64,000 nucleotides of DNA from Corynebacterium capitovis DSM 44611 (GCF_030440535.1 NZ_CP047117.1:1736001-1800000); one strand, 5' to 3'; positions 1 through 9,096 are shown, counted from the stretch's first letter. Made by a program: numbers and translations. Notes: generated by a model from the letters alone, not told the origin.

Positions 1-461
1 AGCTCGGCGGTCTCCAGTGGCACGGAACCCGGGACGTTATCGATGGCGACGACCGCCACGTCGTGATCGCGCGCCCAGCTCAAAAGATCAGCCACGGTCT
101 CATGGTGGCGGAGGTGCTGGTAGCGGTCCGTCACCATCGCCCCGCGCCTGTTCCAACGCCGCCGGCCCACGATGTGGACCTCCTGCGCCAAAAACGCGTT
201 GGCCGTGCGGACGACGGTGCCGATGTTCATGTCGTTCTCGAAGTTCTCGATAGCCACGTGGAACGGATGCCGGCGGGTGTCGAGGTCCGCGTTGATGGCA
301 TCGAGTGACCAGTAGCGGTAGGCGTCGACGACGTTGCGGCGATCGCCCTCCGCGAGCAACACTGGGTCAAACTGCGGCCCTTTGGGCGGAGGCCCCTCCC
401 ACGGTCCGACCCCGTGGCGCCCCTCGCCCCATTCGGTCGGCCCCTTGTCAGGCGAGTCCAA
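1..461 (-). CDS. TrmH/SpoU-family RNA 2'-O-methyltransferase, C-terminus beyond left edge
   Basis: Reading the minus strand gives a continuous frame from a TTG at 461 to the left edge. It shows the SpoU-family hallmarks NDMNIGTVVRTANAF, VHIVGRR and VAIDNVPGSVPLE, the conserved SAM-binding trefoil-knot motifs of this methyltransferase class. About 153 residues are visible and the extreme C-terminus is missing. The product probably methylates a ribose 2'-OH in tRNA or rRNA in the cytoplasm; the exact target cannot be told. The frame overlaps the 3' end of pyrE by about 14 bases, so the two are probably translationally coupled. The start codon is uncertain because GGAGG sits only 3 bases before the TTG. 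Confidence 0.85.
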   Translation of the reverse strand, partial: MDSPDKGPTEWGEGRHGVGPWEGPPPKGPQFDPVLLAEGDRRNVVDAYRYWSLDAINADLDTRRHPFHVAIENFENDMNIGTVVRTANAFLAQEVHIVGRRRWNRRGAMVTDRYQHLRHHETVADLLSWARDHDVAVVAIDNVPGSVPLETAE

Positions 462-996
462 GATCCTCCAAACCGAGCAGGAAGCGGTACTCCAAGCCCG
501 CCTCGCGAAGCACCGCATCCGCACCAGTGGCGCGGTCGACGACGGTGGCGACGCCCACGACCTCCGCCCCCTCCGCGCGACACGCCTCCACGGCCGTCAA
601 GGGCGAAGACCCAGTCGTCGTCGTATCTTCGACCACGAGCACCTTCTTCCCCGCGATGCTGGGCCCCTCCACCCGCCGCTGCATGCCGTGCTTTTTCGCT
701 TCCTTCCGCACGACAAACGCGTCAATGTCACGCCCAGACGCGTGCATGACGGCGGAGGCTACGGGATCCGCCCCCAGGGTCAACCCTCCCACGGCGTCAA
801 AGTCCCAATCAGCAGTGAGCTCCCGAAGCAGGGTGCCGATGAGCGGCGCCGCGCGGTGGTGCAGGGTCGCCCGGCGTAGGTCCACGTAGTAATCCGCTTC
901 CTTCCCCGAGGACAGGGTGACTGTGCCGTGCTCCACGGCGAGGTCCTTGACAAGGTCTGCCAGCTCGGCGCGATCGGCCACGTTAACAGTGCTCAT
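448..996 (-). CDS. pyrE: Orotate phosphoribosyltransferase
   Basis: A 182-residue protein of usual PyrE length. It transfers ribose-5-phosphate from PRPP to orotate to give OMP in de novo pyrimidine synthesis (cytosol). The PRPP-binding loop VVEDTTTTGSS lies at about residues 121-131, and the flexible catalytic loop with Lys-Lys-His (KEAKKHGMQRR) at about residues 98-108. The ATG start at 996 is clear. The gene sits just downstream of a membrane-anchored protein and upstream of an RNA methylase, a neighbourhood known from C. glutamicum. Confidence 0.95.
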   Translation of the reverse strand: MSTVNVADRAELADLVKDLAVEHGTVTLSSGKEADYYVDLRRATLHHRAAPLIGTLLRELTADWDFDAVGGLTLGADPVASAVMHASGRDIDAFVVRKEAKKHGMQRRVEGPSIAGKKVLVVEDTTTTGSSPLTAVEACRAEGAEVVGVATVVDRATGADAVLREAGLEYRFLLGLEDLGLA

Positions 997-1007
997 GGTC
1001 TACGAGA

Positions 1008-2117
1008 TTAGTCATCGAAAATGGACGGCGGTGACTGGTCCCGGCGAACCCGCGTGAGGTCCCCGGCATCGAGGGGGGCGGACAAACCGTCGGCAATCGC
1101 CTCGACCTCATCGCTGCCCACGGCGCGGTGATCGACAGTACCCAGCATCCCGCCCGTCGCCCGGGTGGGCATTTCCAAGGGCTCCTCGGGGCGCTGCACG
1201 ATTGGCGTGGGCTCGTCCCTCTTTTCGACGCCCCCCGCCACCACCAGCGGTCGCCCCATCTCGCGCGTGGCGTACTCGGCCTCGACCGGGCGCCAGGTTT
1301 GCGGGGGCAGAACCCGCGCGGCGTCGGCGATAAGACCCAACGGCGCGAGCATCGCGTCCCAGTCCCCGGGGACCGTGTCCCTACTCGCCTGCGCGAGCAC
1401 CCACTCCGTCTCACACCACACCGCGGCCACAGCGGCAGGCATCTGGTCCAACGCCGTGCGAACCCGCACGTCGAGGAAACGCTGCGCGGGGCCGGCCTCG
1501 GTCGCGTGAACGGTGAAGTCACCCACCTCTTCTACCTCAACTAAGTCGGAGGAGGAATCCGAGGTAAATCCCACGCGCCGCATATCGACGACCACGTCGC
1601 TCGCCGCGCCCGTGCGCATGGCCATGACTGTCACTCCACCAAGATCCATGACGTGCGTGTCGTGGCCGTATATGCTGCCGGACGCGATGTCTTTCGGCGC
1701 TTCTCCCCCGGCTGCTGCACCGCGTTCCCACTCCCCCGCCAGCAGGTCATCCTGCTTTGTGAAGTCGAAGTTGTGGCGCTCAGCCCAGGCACGGCGCTCT
1801 CTTCTCGACGCCCCCGGCAGCTGCAGCCCCGACTTCCGGTGCGGCCGCGGCGCCGGTCGGCTCACTGGCTCGCGCTCGGGCTCCGAGTCGGTTTCGTCCT
1901 GCGTTTCCGGCTCGGGTCCGGCCTCGGGTTCCGGCTCGGGATCGGGTTTGGGGTCCGCCTCGGGGGCAGGTTCTGGCAGGGCTTCCGCAGCGGGTTCGGG
2001 CTCGGGCTGGCTCGCGGGTGCCTTGAGCGGGCTCGGCGCGGGCGACGGATCCGAGCGCCACAACGCCACCGCGCCGGCCAGGGCGAGGAGGCTGAGGAGG
2101 ATGAGTACGTAGGCCAT
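1008..2117 (-). CDS. Membrane-anchored protein with Pro/Glu/Ala-rich linker, function unknown
   Basis: About 369 residues. An N-terminal hydrophobic segment (about residues 3-20, AYVLILLSLLALAGAVALW) looks like a signal anchor. It is followed by a long, low-complexity Pro-Glu-Asp-Ala region (about 25-95) rich in PEPE-type repeats, then a folded domain without a motif I recognise. The layout suggests a protein tethered to the membrane with an extended acidic linker holding the C-terminal domain away from it. Start: GTG (2120) and ATG (2117) are adjacent and neither has a strong Shine-Dalgarno; ATG is chosen. It lies 11 bases upstream of pyrE, so it is probably in the same operon. The function is not known. 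Confidence 0.85.
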   Translation of the reverse strand: MAYVLILLSLLALAGAVALWRSDPSPAPSPLKAPASQPEPEPAAEALPEPAPEADPKPDPEPEPEAGPEPETQDETDSEPEREPVSRPAPRPHRKSGLQLPGASRRERRAWAERHNFDFTKQDDLLAGEWERGAAAGGEAPKDIASGSIYGHDTHVMDLGGVTVMAMRTGAASDVVVDMRRVGFTSDSSSDLVEVEEVGDFTVHATEAGPAQRFLDVRVRTALDQMPAAVAAVWCETEWVLAQASRDTVPGDWDAMLAPLGLIADAARVLPPQTWRPVEAEYATREMGRPLVVAGGVEKRDEPTPIVQRPEEPLEMPTRATGGMLGTVDHRAVGSDEVEAIADGLSAPLDAGDLTRVRRDQSPPSIFDD

Positions 2118-2148
2118 CACCCGTTGACTTTACCGCCCCGGGCGGCAG

Positions 2149-2991
2149 TTATACGTGGCGGGCCACGGGGTTTTCCCGGTCGCCGCACCACTGCGACCAT
2201 CCCGCAACGTAGTGCGAGACAACGGGCAACCCCGCGTGCTCAGCCACGGCGAGGAGAAGGGACGAGTGGTTGCCCGACCCTGAGTAGACCACGGCGTCCT
2301 CTGGCCCGATGTTGTGCGACCACCCCGCCTCGGCGAAGCGGTCCCGGATGTCATCGACGTCGCGCACCGTCCTCTCACCGGGAGCGAACAGGTCGTAGGC
2401 GGGAAGGTTGACGGCACCCGGGATGTGCCCGGCTTTCAGGTCGAACCGTTCCCTTAGGCCGTTGTAGCGGTTCGGCTCTCGGGCGTCGATAAGAAGGCCG
2501 TTGAAATCCCTCACGTGCGCGGCGTCTGCCGAGGGGAGGCTTCCTGGTTTTAGTGGAGCGGCGGCCCCCACGGCAATGTTGCCTGGGCCCGCCACCGTCT
2601 CGAACCCAGCGGCATCCCAGGCGCGGAACCCGCCATCGACGATGAAGACGTCCCCGAAACCAAGCCAGCGCAGCGTCCACCACGCGCGGGCGGCGTAGAG
2701 GCCCGCGCCGGTGTCGTAGATGTAGACCGGGTGATCCTCAGCGAGACCCCACTCGCGAACCGCGCGGCTAAGGACGTCGAGCTGGGGCATCGGATTGCGC
2801 CCGGTTTCGCGGCTGGGCAGCCCCGCCAGCGTCGAGGAAGGGTCGCAGTACATCGCGGTGGGAATGTGCTCCGACTGGAACGCCGACCACGCTTTGCCCT
2901 CTTTCGGCTCCCACAGCACAGCGATGATGGACTGTTTCTCGCCGGAATGGAGTCGGTCGTGCAGCTCATGCGGGGAGACGAAGACGCTCAT
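2149..2991 (-). CDS. Two-domain rhodanese-family protein (thiosulfate/3-mercaptopyruvate sulfurtransferase-like) with Ser at the catalytic Cys position
   Basis: 280 residues, the normal length of a tandem-rhodanese sulfurtransferase of the SseA type. The N-terminal domain has IYDTGAGLYAARAWW and VDGGFRAW. The C-terminal domain has LIDAREPNRY, GHIPGAVNLP and the active-site loop YSGSGNHSS (236-244). In active enzymes this loop is C-G-S-G-V-T-A or C-R-K-G-V-T, so Ser237 stands where the persulfide-forming Cys is expected. Either this is a subfamily that does not form a persulfide, or it is inactive or regulatory. The only other cysteines, in AMYCDP (about 49) and QWCGD (about 269), are not in the loop. 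It is upstream of the pyrE-side genes on the same strand. Confidence 0.88.
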   Translation of the reverse strand: MSVFVSPHELHDRLHSGEKQSIIAVLWEPKEGKAWSAFQSEHIPTAMYCDPSSTLAGLPSRETGRNPMPQLDVLSRAVREWGLAEDHPVYIYDTGAGLYAARAWWTLRWLGFGDVFIVDGGFRAWDAAGFETVAGPGNIAVGAAAPLKPGSLPSADAAHVRDFNGLLIDAREPNRYNGLRERFDLKAGHIPGAVNLPAYDLFAPGERTVRDVDDIRDRFAEAGWSHNIGPEDAVVYSGSGNHSSLLLAVAEHAGLPVVSHYVAGWSQWCGDRENPVARHV

Positions 2992-3030
2992 GCGCCCCAG
3001 TGTAAGGGCTGCGTTCCGCTCGTGCCGGGC

Positions 3031-3444
3031 CTACGCCGTGTACCCCGGAGCTTGCTGGATGACGCCGTCGTCCTCCAACCCGTCGAGCCATTCCGTGATG
3101 CCCTCGCGCGGACAATCGGCGCCGATGCTCGCGGCGAGCATGCCGCCCGGGCCCATTTCTACCTGGCACCCGAAGGCGAGCAGGGTCGAAGCGATGTCAG
3201 TGGGCAGCTCCTCACCAGGCAGGATCCGCACCGTGGAAGCGCCTCCGCGGACCAGGACTCGGTCCACGTGGAACTGGCCGTCCACGCGGACGCATTCCAC
3301 GATGTCTCCCAGTGCCAACGTCGTGTCCACGAACGGCACACTCGCGACTACGAACTTGTCATCCCCCAGCTGATGAGCGGCGAGCCGCTCATTATCTACC
3401 CCGGGCACCGCCACGCGGGTAATAATCGTCGTCGTCGGCTGCAT
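3031..3444 (-). CDS. DUF4265-like conserved protein
   Basis: 137 residues, no signal peptide or membrane segment. The pattern of a short beta-rich N-terminal half (HQLGDDKFVVASVPFVDTTLALGD) followed by a glycine/threonine turn (RGGASTVRIL) and a C-terminal GCQVEMGPGG segment fits the DUF4265 family. No enzymatic role is known. It lies between the rhodanese gene and the adhA remnant, same strand, about 40 bases from each. Family assignment is from pattern memory, not a search. Confidence 0.7.
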   Translation of the reverse strand: MQPTTTIITRVAVPGVDNERLAAHQLGDDKFVVASVPFVDTTLALGDIVECVRVDGQFHVDRVLVRGGASTVRILPGEELPTDIASTLLAFGCQVEMGPGGMLAASIGADCPREGITEWLDGLEDDGVIQQAPGYTA

Positions 3445-3477
3445 ACTTTCAGACTGTAGACCGTGACGGGAACGTGG

Positions 3478-3744
3478 TCAGTATTTGATTGCCATCCGCC
3501 CGTCGACGCCACCGGCCCGCATCCTTTCGAAGACATCGATGATCTCCTCCAGTGAGCACGCGTTGTCCGCTCTCGTGGCCCGGAACAAATGGCAGCTGCG
3601 GTTTGACGGGCCAGTCCCCTCGGTGGCGCGGAGTGTGACAAGGGCCTGAAACGGCCCGGGTTTGGGCACGTCGAGGTCGTGGACCGAGACGACCGGACCG
3701 AACTCCTCGACAACAGCCGCGCGCAGTGAGGGTGGGGTGGGCAT
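3478..3744 (-). pseudogene. adhA: adhA remnant: zinc alcohol dehydrogenase with large internal in-frame deletion
   Basis: An 88-codon open frame joins two separated parts of a Zn-dependent alcohol dehydrogenase. Residues about 7-43 (AAVVEEFGPVVSVHDLDV, then PKPGPFQALVTL) match the N-terminal start of AdhA. Residues about 62-88 (CSLEEIIDVFERMRAG then GVDGRMAIKY) match the extreme C-terminus, normally about 300 residues later. The whole zinc site and Rossmann domain are gone; the middle stretch of about 20 residues is junction sequence. A strong Shine-Dalgarno (aaggagg) still precedes the ATG, so the remnant may be translated. It cannot be an active dehydrogenase. Confidence 0.8.
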
Positions 3745-3813
3745 GGACTCCTCCTTAGACGTCGGGATACGTCCCTGCCCACCCTCACTTATTTCCCCGG
3801 TCTAACCACCTAC

Positions 3814-6369
3814 TCAGGCCGCGTCAACGCTCAGGCCATCCCCACCCTCGGCGACGTCGACGTTGACCGTGTCACCGTCGCGGACGTAACCGGCCAGCAG
3901 CTCGCGGGCGAGGCGGTCGCCGATCGCCTGCTGGATGACGCGGCGCAGCGGACGCGCGCCGTAAGCCGGGTCGTACCCGCGCTCCGCCAGCCACGCTTTC
4001 GCGGCGTCGGACACGTGCAGGGTCAGCCGGCGAGCAGACAGGCGCTCCGCCAGCGTGCCCAGCTGAATGTCGACGATGCCGACCAGCTGCTCCGGCGTGA
4101 GCGACTCGAAGACCACGACGTCGTCGAGGCGGTTGATGAACTCCGGCTTGAAGTGCACCTTCACCGCGTCCAAGATCTGCTCGCGCGTACCGCCAGCGCC
4201 CAGGTTCGAGGTGAGGATGATCACCGTGTTGCGGAAATCTACGGTGCGGCCCTGGCCGTCCGTCAACCGGCCCTCGTCGAGAACCTGAAGCAGCACGTCA
4301 AAGACGTCCTGGTGAGCTTTCTCCACCTCGTCGAAAAGCACGAGCGAGTACGGGCGACGGCGTACTGCCTCGGTGAGCTGACCACCCGCGTCGTAGCCGA
4401 CGTACCCGGGGGGCGCACCGACTAGGCGCGCCACGGAGTGCTTCTCGCCGTACTCCGACATGTCGATGCGCACCATCGCCGCCTCGTCATCGAAGAGGAA
4501 CTCCGCGAGCGCCTTCGCCAACTCGGTCTTGCCCACGCCCGTCGGGCCGAGGAAGAGGAAGGAACCGATCGGCCGGTTCGGGTCCGCCACCCCGGCGCGG
4601 GAGCGGCGCACCGCGTCGGACACTGCGACCACGGCCTCGCGCTGCCCCACGACGCGCCCGCCCAAGACCGACTCCATGTTGAGCAGCTTCTCGGTCTCTC
4701 CCTGCATCATCTTCCCGGCCGGGATGCCCGTCCAGCTCGAGACGACCTCGGCGATCACGTCGGGCGTGACCTCCTCCGTCAGCATCGTGCGCGTCGCATC
4801 GCTTGTCGACGCCTCCGCGGCCGCCACCTCCTGTTCCAGCTCGGGAATCCGCCCGTACCGCAGCTCCGACACCTTCGCGTAATCGCCCTCGCGCTCCGCG
4901 ATCTCAGACTCGTTGCGCAGCTTCTCCAGCTCCTCCTTCGCGGCCTGGACGCGGTCGATTTCACTCTTCTCGTTCGCCCACCGGGCCTTGAGCTCGCCCA
5001 GCTTCTCGCGCTGGTCCGCAAGCTCCTGCCGCAGCGCCCCCAGACGCTCGCGGGACGCCTCGTCGGACTCCTTCTCCAAGGCGATCTCCTCAATCTCGAG
5101 GCGGCGCACGACACGCTCGAGCTCGTCGATCTCCTGCGGCGAGGAATCGATTTCCATGCGCAGGCGGGACCCGGCTTCGTCGACCAAGTCGATGGCCTTG
5201 TCCGGCAGGAAGCGGTTGGTGATGTAGCGGTTGGACAGCTCAGCGGCGGCCACGAGCGCGGAGTCCTGGATGCGCACACCGTGGTGCACCTCGTAGCGTT
5301 CCTTCAAGCCACGGAGAATGCCGATGGTGTCCTCCACCGTCGGCTCGCCCACGTAGACCTGCTGGAACCGGCGCTCGAGCGCCGCGTCCTTTTCGATGTA
5401 CTTGCGGTACTCATCCAACGTCGTCGCACCGACAAGGCGCAGCTCGCCTCGAGCCAGCATCGGCTTGATCATGTTGCCGGCATCCATCGATCCCTCGCCC
5501 GTCGCGCCGGCACCGACGATAGTGTGCAACTCGTCAATGAAGGTGATGATCTCGCCGTCCGACGACGCGATCTCATCCAGCACCGCCTTGAGCCGCTCCT
5601 CGAACTCTCCGCGGAACTTCGCTCCTGCGACCATCGAACCGAGATCCAAGGAAATGAGTGTCTTGCCCTTCAAGGACTCAGGCACGTCGCCCGCGACAAT
5701 GCGGCGGGCGAGCCCTTCCACGATCGCGGTCTTACCGACGCCCGGCTCACCAATCAGGACGGGGTTGTTCTTCGTCCTTCGGCTCAGAACCTGGACCACG
5801 CGGCGAATCTCCGCGTCGCGGCCGATGACCGGGTCGATCTTTCCTTCCCGGGCGCGTGCCGTCAGGTCGGTGGAGTACTTCTCAAGGGCCTGGAACTGCC
5901 CCTCCGGATCCTGCGAGGTCACCTTCTTATTCCCGCGCACGGAGGGGAAAACGCCTTTGATCACGTCGTAGGTGGCACCGCGCTTCTTCAACAGCTCGGC
6001 GGCCGGGTCACTGCCCCGCGCGATGGCCGCGAGTAGCACCTCGGTGGAGACATACTCATCACCCAGCTCGCTGGCCAGCTCCTGCGCCGTGTTAAGCGCG
6101 TTGAGAGCATCGCGGTTGAAATTGGGGTTGGCCATGTTCTGGCCCTCCGCCTTGGGCAACCCATCGACGAGCTCCCCCGCTTCGCGGGCGACCGTGGTTG
6201 GGTCGACGCCGGTGGCTTTGAGTACCGGGGCGGCGATGCCGTCGTCTTGTGTCAGAATCGCCTCAAGCAGGTGGGCAGGGCGGATGTCGGGATTGCCGCT
6301 CGCCGACGCCTTTTGCAGCGCTTGCTGCAAAGCCTCTTGAGTCTTCGTGGTGGGATTAAACGATGCCAT
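3814..6369 (-). CDS. clpB: ClpB disaggregase (Hsp100, two AAA+ domains)
   Basis: 851 residues. Works with DnaK/DnaJ/GrpE to pull proteins out of heat aggregates in the cytoplasm. The order is as in the family: N-domain; NBD1 with Walker A GEPGVGKT (207-214) and Walker B ITFIDELH; middle coiled-coil region rich in Glu/Arg/Leu (about 400-520); NBD2 with Walker A GPTGVGKT and [10 protein letters not shown]; and a C-terminal domain. The family N-terminus [11 protein letters not shown] starts at 6369; an in-frame ATG at 6378 is also open, and aaagga lies 3 bases before that one and 12 before the chosen one. Transcription is probably from a SigH promoter overlapped by a HAIR operator just upstream. 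Confidence 0.97.
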   Translation of the reverse strand: MASFNPTTKTQEALQQALQKASASGNPDIRPAHLLEAILTQDDGIAAPVLKATGVDPTTVAREAGELVDGLPKAEGQNMANPNFNRDALNALNTAQELASELGDEYVSTEVLLAAIARGSDPAAELLKKRGATYDVIKGVFPSVRGNKKVTSQDPEGQFQALEKYSTDLTARAREGKIDPVIGRDAEIRRVVQVLSRRTKNNPVLIGEPGVGKTAIVEGLARRIVAGDVPESLKGKTLISLDLGSMVAGAKFRGEFEERLKAVLDEIASSDGEIITFIDELHTIVGAGATGEGSMDAGNMIKPMLARGELRLVGATTLDEYRKYIEKDAALERRFQQVYVGEPTVEDTIGILRGLKERYEVHHGVRIQDSALVAAAELSNRYITNRFLPDKAIDLVDEAGSRLRMEIDSSPQEIDELERVVRRLEIEEIALEKESDEASRERLGALRQELADQREKLGELKARWANEKSEIDRVQAAKEELEKLRNESEIAEREGDYAKVSELRYGRIPELEQEVAAAEASTSDATRTMLTEEVTPDVIAEVVSSWTGIPAGKMMQGETEKLLNMESVLGGRVVGQREAVVAVSDAVRRSRAGVADPNRPIGSFLFLGPTGVGKTELAKALAEFLFDDEAAMVRIDMSEYGEKHSVARLVGAPPGYVGYDAGGQLTEAVRRRPYSLVLFDEVEKAHQDVFDVLLQVLDEGRLTDGQGRTVDFRNTVIILTSNLGAGGTREQILDAVKVHFKPEFINRLDDVVVFESLTPEQLVGIVDIQLGTLAERLSARRLTLHVSDAAKAWLAERGYDPAYGARPLRRVIQQAIGDRLARELLAGYVRDGDTVNVDVAEGGDGLSVDAA

Positions 6370-6415
6370 GAAGCGCATCCGTCCTTTCTTCCTGATTGAT
6401 CGCTACATCAGACGT

Positions 6416-6441
6416 AACGCCCGGGAAGTTGAGTCTGTTCC
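6416..6441 (-). promoter_or_regulatory. SigH-type promoter of clpB
   Basis: On the minus strand GGAA (6438-6441) and GTT (6416-6418) are separated by 19 bases. This matches the corynebacterial/mycobacterial SigH consensus (GGAA, 17-20 bases, GTT). The -35 lies only about 12 bases after the gltS stop codon and inside the HAIR operator. Confidence 0.75.
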
Positions 6442-6448
6442 ACTCAAG
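6428..6448. promoter_or_regulatory. HAIR operator (HspR-binding site) upstream of clpB
   Basis: GTTGAGT, 7 bases, ACTCAAG. This matches 13 of 14 positions of the HAIR consensus CTTGAGT-N7-ACTCAAG bound by HspR. It covers the -35 region of the SigH promoter, so bound HspR would block clpB transcription until heat shock. The hspR gene is in this window at 12.1 kb. Confidence 0.85.
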
Positions 6449-6453
6449 GCAAA

Positions 6454-7800
6454 CTATTTTTGGGCGGGTGCCGCCCGTTTCTTTTCCACGGGGACCCACT
6501 TCAACGTGAAGGAGAGAACCACGACGACCACGGCGACGGCGGTGGCTGCCCACCCAAAGCCCATCGTCACACCGGCGATGACGGCAATCGGCGCGAGGAT
6601 GGTCATCCCAATCTCGAAGGGCGCGAATCCAACGTAGGCAACGCCGTACTCGTTGAGCGTGCCAGACTTAAGTTTCGGGTCGACCATCTTAAGCAAGGCG
6701 ATACCCGTCGCCACGGCGGCGGTGGCCCAACCCCAACCGAAGATGCCGCGCTCAATCCAGTTTGTGCCAAAGAACAGCGGGCCGGCCCACAGCATCCACG
6801 CCACGCAGAAGACGGTGCCCAGGACGAAGAGCAGAAGCAGCGCTTGCCAGTATCCTGCGAGGGCGGCGGGGACGATCGAGGCGATGCCGAAGGCGATCAT
6901 GTAATCGGTGGCAGCGCCCGAGATCGTCGAAATGGTGCCCTTATCCAGGTAGTTCGGGCGCTTCACCGCGCGGAAAGCGCCACGGCCGATCAGACCGATG
7001 ACAAAGGATAAAGCGAACAGCGGAATGGACACGCTGGGCCACTGGCTCTTGATCAGGTCGTTGAGGAGGTCGGCGACGAGCACCGTAAAGATGATCACGC
7101 CACCGTGCAGGGCGAGCGGCTCGATGGACGAGGGGTTCGTGGTCGCTTTGCCAATCGACGGGCGGTCGCCCTCGTTGACGATGTAACCGGTGCGCAGGTC
7201 ATCGGGAAGATCTCCTTGCATCTCCGTCGCCTTGCCCGTGCGTATACCCCAGTTCGCAACGATCACGCCGCCGACAATCGCGACGAGCGTGCCCACGGTC
7301 GCCGCGGTGAAGCCGATTGACGACGCCTCAGCGATCCCGATTTCGCCCAGCGATGACCCCACGGCTGCTGCGGTGCCAAACCCGCCCACAAAACCGACCG
7401 GCAGCATCATCCCGAACCACGGCTCGGTGCCGAACATCGGCGCGAAGATGTAGAGCCCCAGCAGCACGAACAGGCCCCACTGCCCCATGAACATCGCCGT
7501 GGAGTAGGCCCACATGTTGCGCGCTCCGGAGGCGACGGAGCCGCCAAGCTCCATCGAGTAGGCCATGGAGGCGAACACGACGGCAATGAGAATCGTCGTG
7601 TACGTTCCCACCTGGTCCGACCAGTTGATCACACCGAGGACCTCGGGGCCGAGCAGGAGGCCGAGCAACCCGGCCGTAATGGGCGCCGGCAGGAGAAGCG
7701 CCTGGAGGACTTTCAGCCGATTGCGCAACGCGTTTCCGATGATGAGCAGGACGGATATCCATCCGGCATCGAGAAGCAGGGTATACGGGGTGAAATCCAT
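6454..7800 (-). CDS. gltS: GltS-family sodium/glutamate symporter
   Basis: 448 residues, very hydrophobic throughout, about 10-12 predicted membrane helices in two halves separated by a hydrophilic loop at about 205-225 (MQGDLPDDLRTGYIVNEGD). Glycine-rich GFVGGFGTAAAVGSS in the first half is the type of re-entrant motif seen in the GltS (ESS) family. It is inferred to import glutamate or a related dicarboxylate with sodium across the cytoplasmic membrane; substrate specificity is not proven by sequence. It stands alone upstream of clpB, whose promoter begins directly after the gltS stop codon with no terminator between. Confidence 0.85.
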   Translation of the reverse strand: MDFTPYTLLLDAGWISVLLIIGNALRNRLKVLQALLLPAPITAGLLGLLLGPEVLGVINWSDQVGTYTTILIAVVFASMAYSMELGGSVASGARNMWAYSTAMFMGQWGLFVLLGLYIFAPMFGTEPWFGMMLPVGFVGGFGTAAAVGSSLGEIGIAEASSIGFTAATVGTLVAIVGGVIVANWGIRTGKATEMQGDLPDDLRTGYIVNEGDRPSIGKATTNPSSIEPLALHGGVIIFTVLVADLLNDLIKSQWPSVSIPLFALSFVIGLIGRGAFRAVKRPNYLDKGTISTISGAATDYMIAFGIASIVPAALAGYWQALLLLFVLGTVFCVAWMLWAGPLFFGTNWIERGIFGWGWATAAVATGIALLKMVDPKLKSGTLNEYGVAYVGFAPFEIGMTILAPIAVIAGVTMGFGWAATAVAVVVVVLSFTLKWVPVEKKRAAPAQK

Positions 7801-7932
7801 CGCCGGGCGTGCTCCTTATTTCTGTTGTCATACTTGCGACAGCTCAGCGAGCGTCTAGGTGATTGCGGTCATGTACGGATACAAGGGGTATTTACCCAGT
7901 GACAGTATCGGAAAAGCTCGACATGCCCTGAA

Positions 7933-8730
7933 TTAGTTCCCGAGGAGGGGCAGGACGCGCCGGGCCGCGCGGACGTCGTCAAGCGAGATGCTCGCGTACA
8001 CGATTTCTTCCCCATAGCCGCCCTCCGCGATCCGCGTCCCGAGGGGCCCGACGATGACGGAGTGGCCGATTCCGGTGGGGCCGGAGTCCTTCCCGGCCTC
8101 TGTGTCGCCGCCGGGGCGCGCTTGGCCCGCCGCCGCAATAAACAGGCCCGCGTCGAGTGCGCGCGCCACCGTCAGCGCGCGCCACTGTTCTTTCTTTCCC
8201 GCCCCATCCGCCCAGCTCGTCGGCACGACAACGACGTCCGCCCCGCGGCGCGCGAGGTCCTTGAACTGCTCGGGGTAGCGAATGTCGAAGCAGGTGGCCA
8301 CGCCGACCACCGCGTCGCCGTGAACGAAGGTGACCAACGCGTTGCCGGGCTTGACGGTGTCGGACTCGCGGTAATCGAAGGCGTCGTAGGTGTGGATCTT
8401 GTTGTAGCCCTTGTGCACGCCGCCGCCCGTTATCAGCGCGGTGTTGTACACGCGATTCAACCCACCGTTTTTATCCGCCAGCCGGAACATGCCGGCGACG
8501 ATGGTGACCCCGAGATCGTCGGCGAGCTGGCGCAGCGCGGTGGCAAACGGCCCGTCAAGGTCCTCCGCCTGCGTATCGAGCCTGCCGCAGCCAAACGCCT
8601 GGCTGCACGCCTCGGGCGCCACGATCAACGTGGCTCCGGCGGCGGCCGCCTCGCGCACTCGCTCGGAAACGAGAGCTAAATTAGCCCTTTTATCACCGGA
8701 CGTTGTGATTTGCAATAGCGCGATGTTCAT
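7933..8730 (-). CDS. Nitrilase-superfamily carbon-nitrogen hydrolase
   Basis: 265 residues starting MNIALLQITT. The catalytic triad of the superfamily is intact: Glu40 (VAPEACSQ), Lys111 (YNKIHTYD) and Cys147 (ATCFDIRYPEQF). These cytosolic enzymes cleave amide C-N bonds; this branch includes omega-amidases and deaminated-glutathione amidases, but the exact substrate cannot be read from sequence. A longer frame to 8778 exists, but the family start is at 8730. Divergent from the small helical gene at 8833, with 102 bases between that contain a perfect DnaA box (8771-8779). Confidence 0.88.
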   Translation of the reverse strand: MNIALLQITTSGDKRANLALVSERVREAAAAGATLIVAPEACSQAFGCGRLDTQAEDLDGPFATALRQLADDLGVTIVAGMFRLADKNGGLNRVYNTALITGGGVHKGYNKIHTYDAFDYRESDTVKPGNALVTFVHGDAVVGVATCFDIRYPEQFKDLARRGADVVVVPTSWADGAGKKEQWRALTVARALDAGLFIAAAGQARPGGDTEAGKDSGPTGIGHSVIVGPLGTRIAEGGYGEEIVYASISLDDVRAARRVLPLLGN

Positions 8731-8832
8731 AACACCCAGAGTATGTGGAAAACCGACGCCCGCGGCCCAGTTATCCACATCTCAACCGCCCACCCCCTTG
8801 TCCCACAGTGCTCACCCCGCCACGATGTCCGC

Positions 8833-9096
8833 ATGGACGACAGCCTCACCCTCACCGAGCGCACGGCCCGCGTCGCACGCACCGCTATCCCTCCCTGGCC
8901 GCCCCTCCCAGTTGCGCACCTCAGCCCCAGCCAGGTGGCGACGGCGCTGGCCAAGGTGCAGGCTTCGTGGGCATCGCTTATCGACGCAACGACGGCCGCC
9001 GCCCATACCCACACCGCCGCGGTGGCCGACTTCGCAGACGAGGTGGTCCACATCGATGCGTCGACAAGTGAGCGGTTGCGGGGAGGGCTGACGTGA
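8833..9096 (+). CDS. Small helical protein, WXG100/ESX-like, coupled to DUF1023 hydrolase
   Basis: 87 residues starting MDDSLTLTERTAR. A Pro-rich stretch (PPWPPLP) is followed by an Ala-rich helical segment with AKVQASWASLIDAT, suggestive of small helical WXG-type proteins, though no strict W-X-G triplet is present. The stop codon overlaps the GTG start of the next gene (GTGA), and a GGGAGGG ribosome site lies inside its end, so the two proteins are translationally coupled and probably act together. No signal peptide or membrane segment. An upstream in-frame ATG at 8743 falls within the divergent promoter region and was not chosen. Confidence 0.65.
   Translation: MDDSLTLTERTARVARTAIPPWPPLPVAHLSPSQVATALAKVQASWASLIDATTAAAHTHTAAVADFADEVVHIDASTSERLRGGLT

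Noticed and set aside
4438..6036. 532-codon plus frame
   Set aside because: Exact antisense of clpB; composition is typical of a high-GC shadow frame.
8771..8779. Replication origin suggested by a perfect DnaA box (another at 38105-38113)
   Set aside because: Single isolated boxes without a cluster, AT-rich region or dnaA/dnaN.
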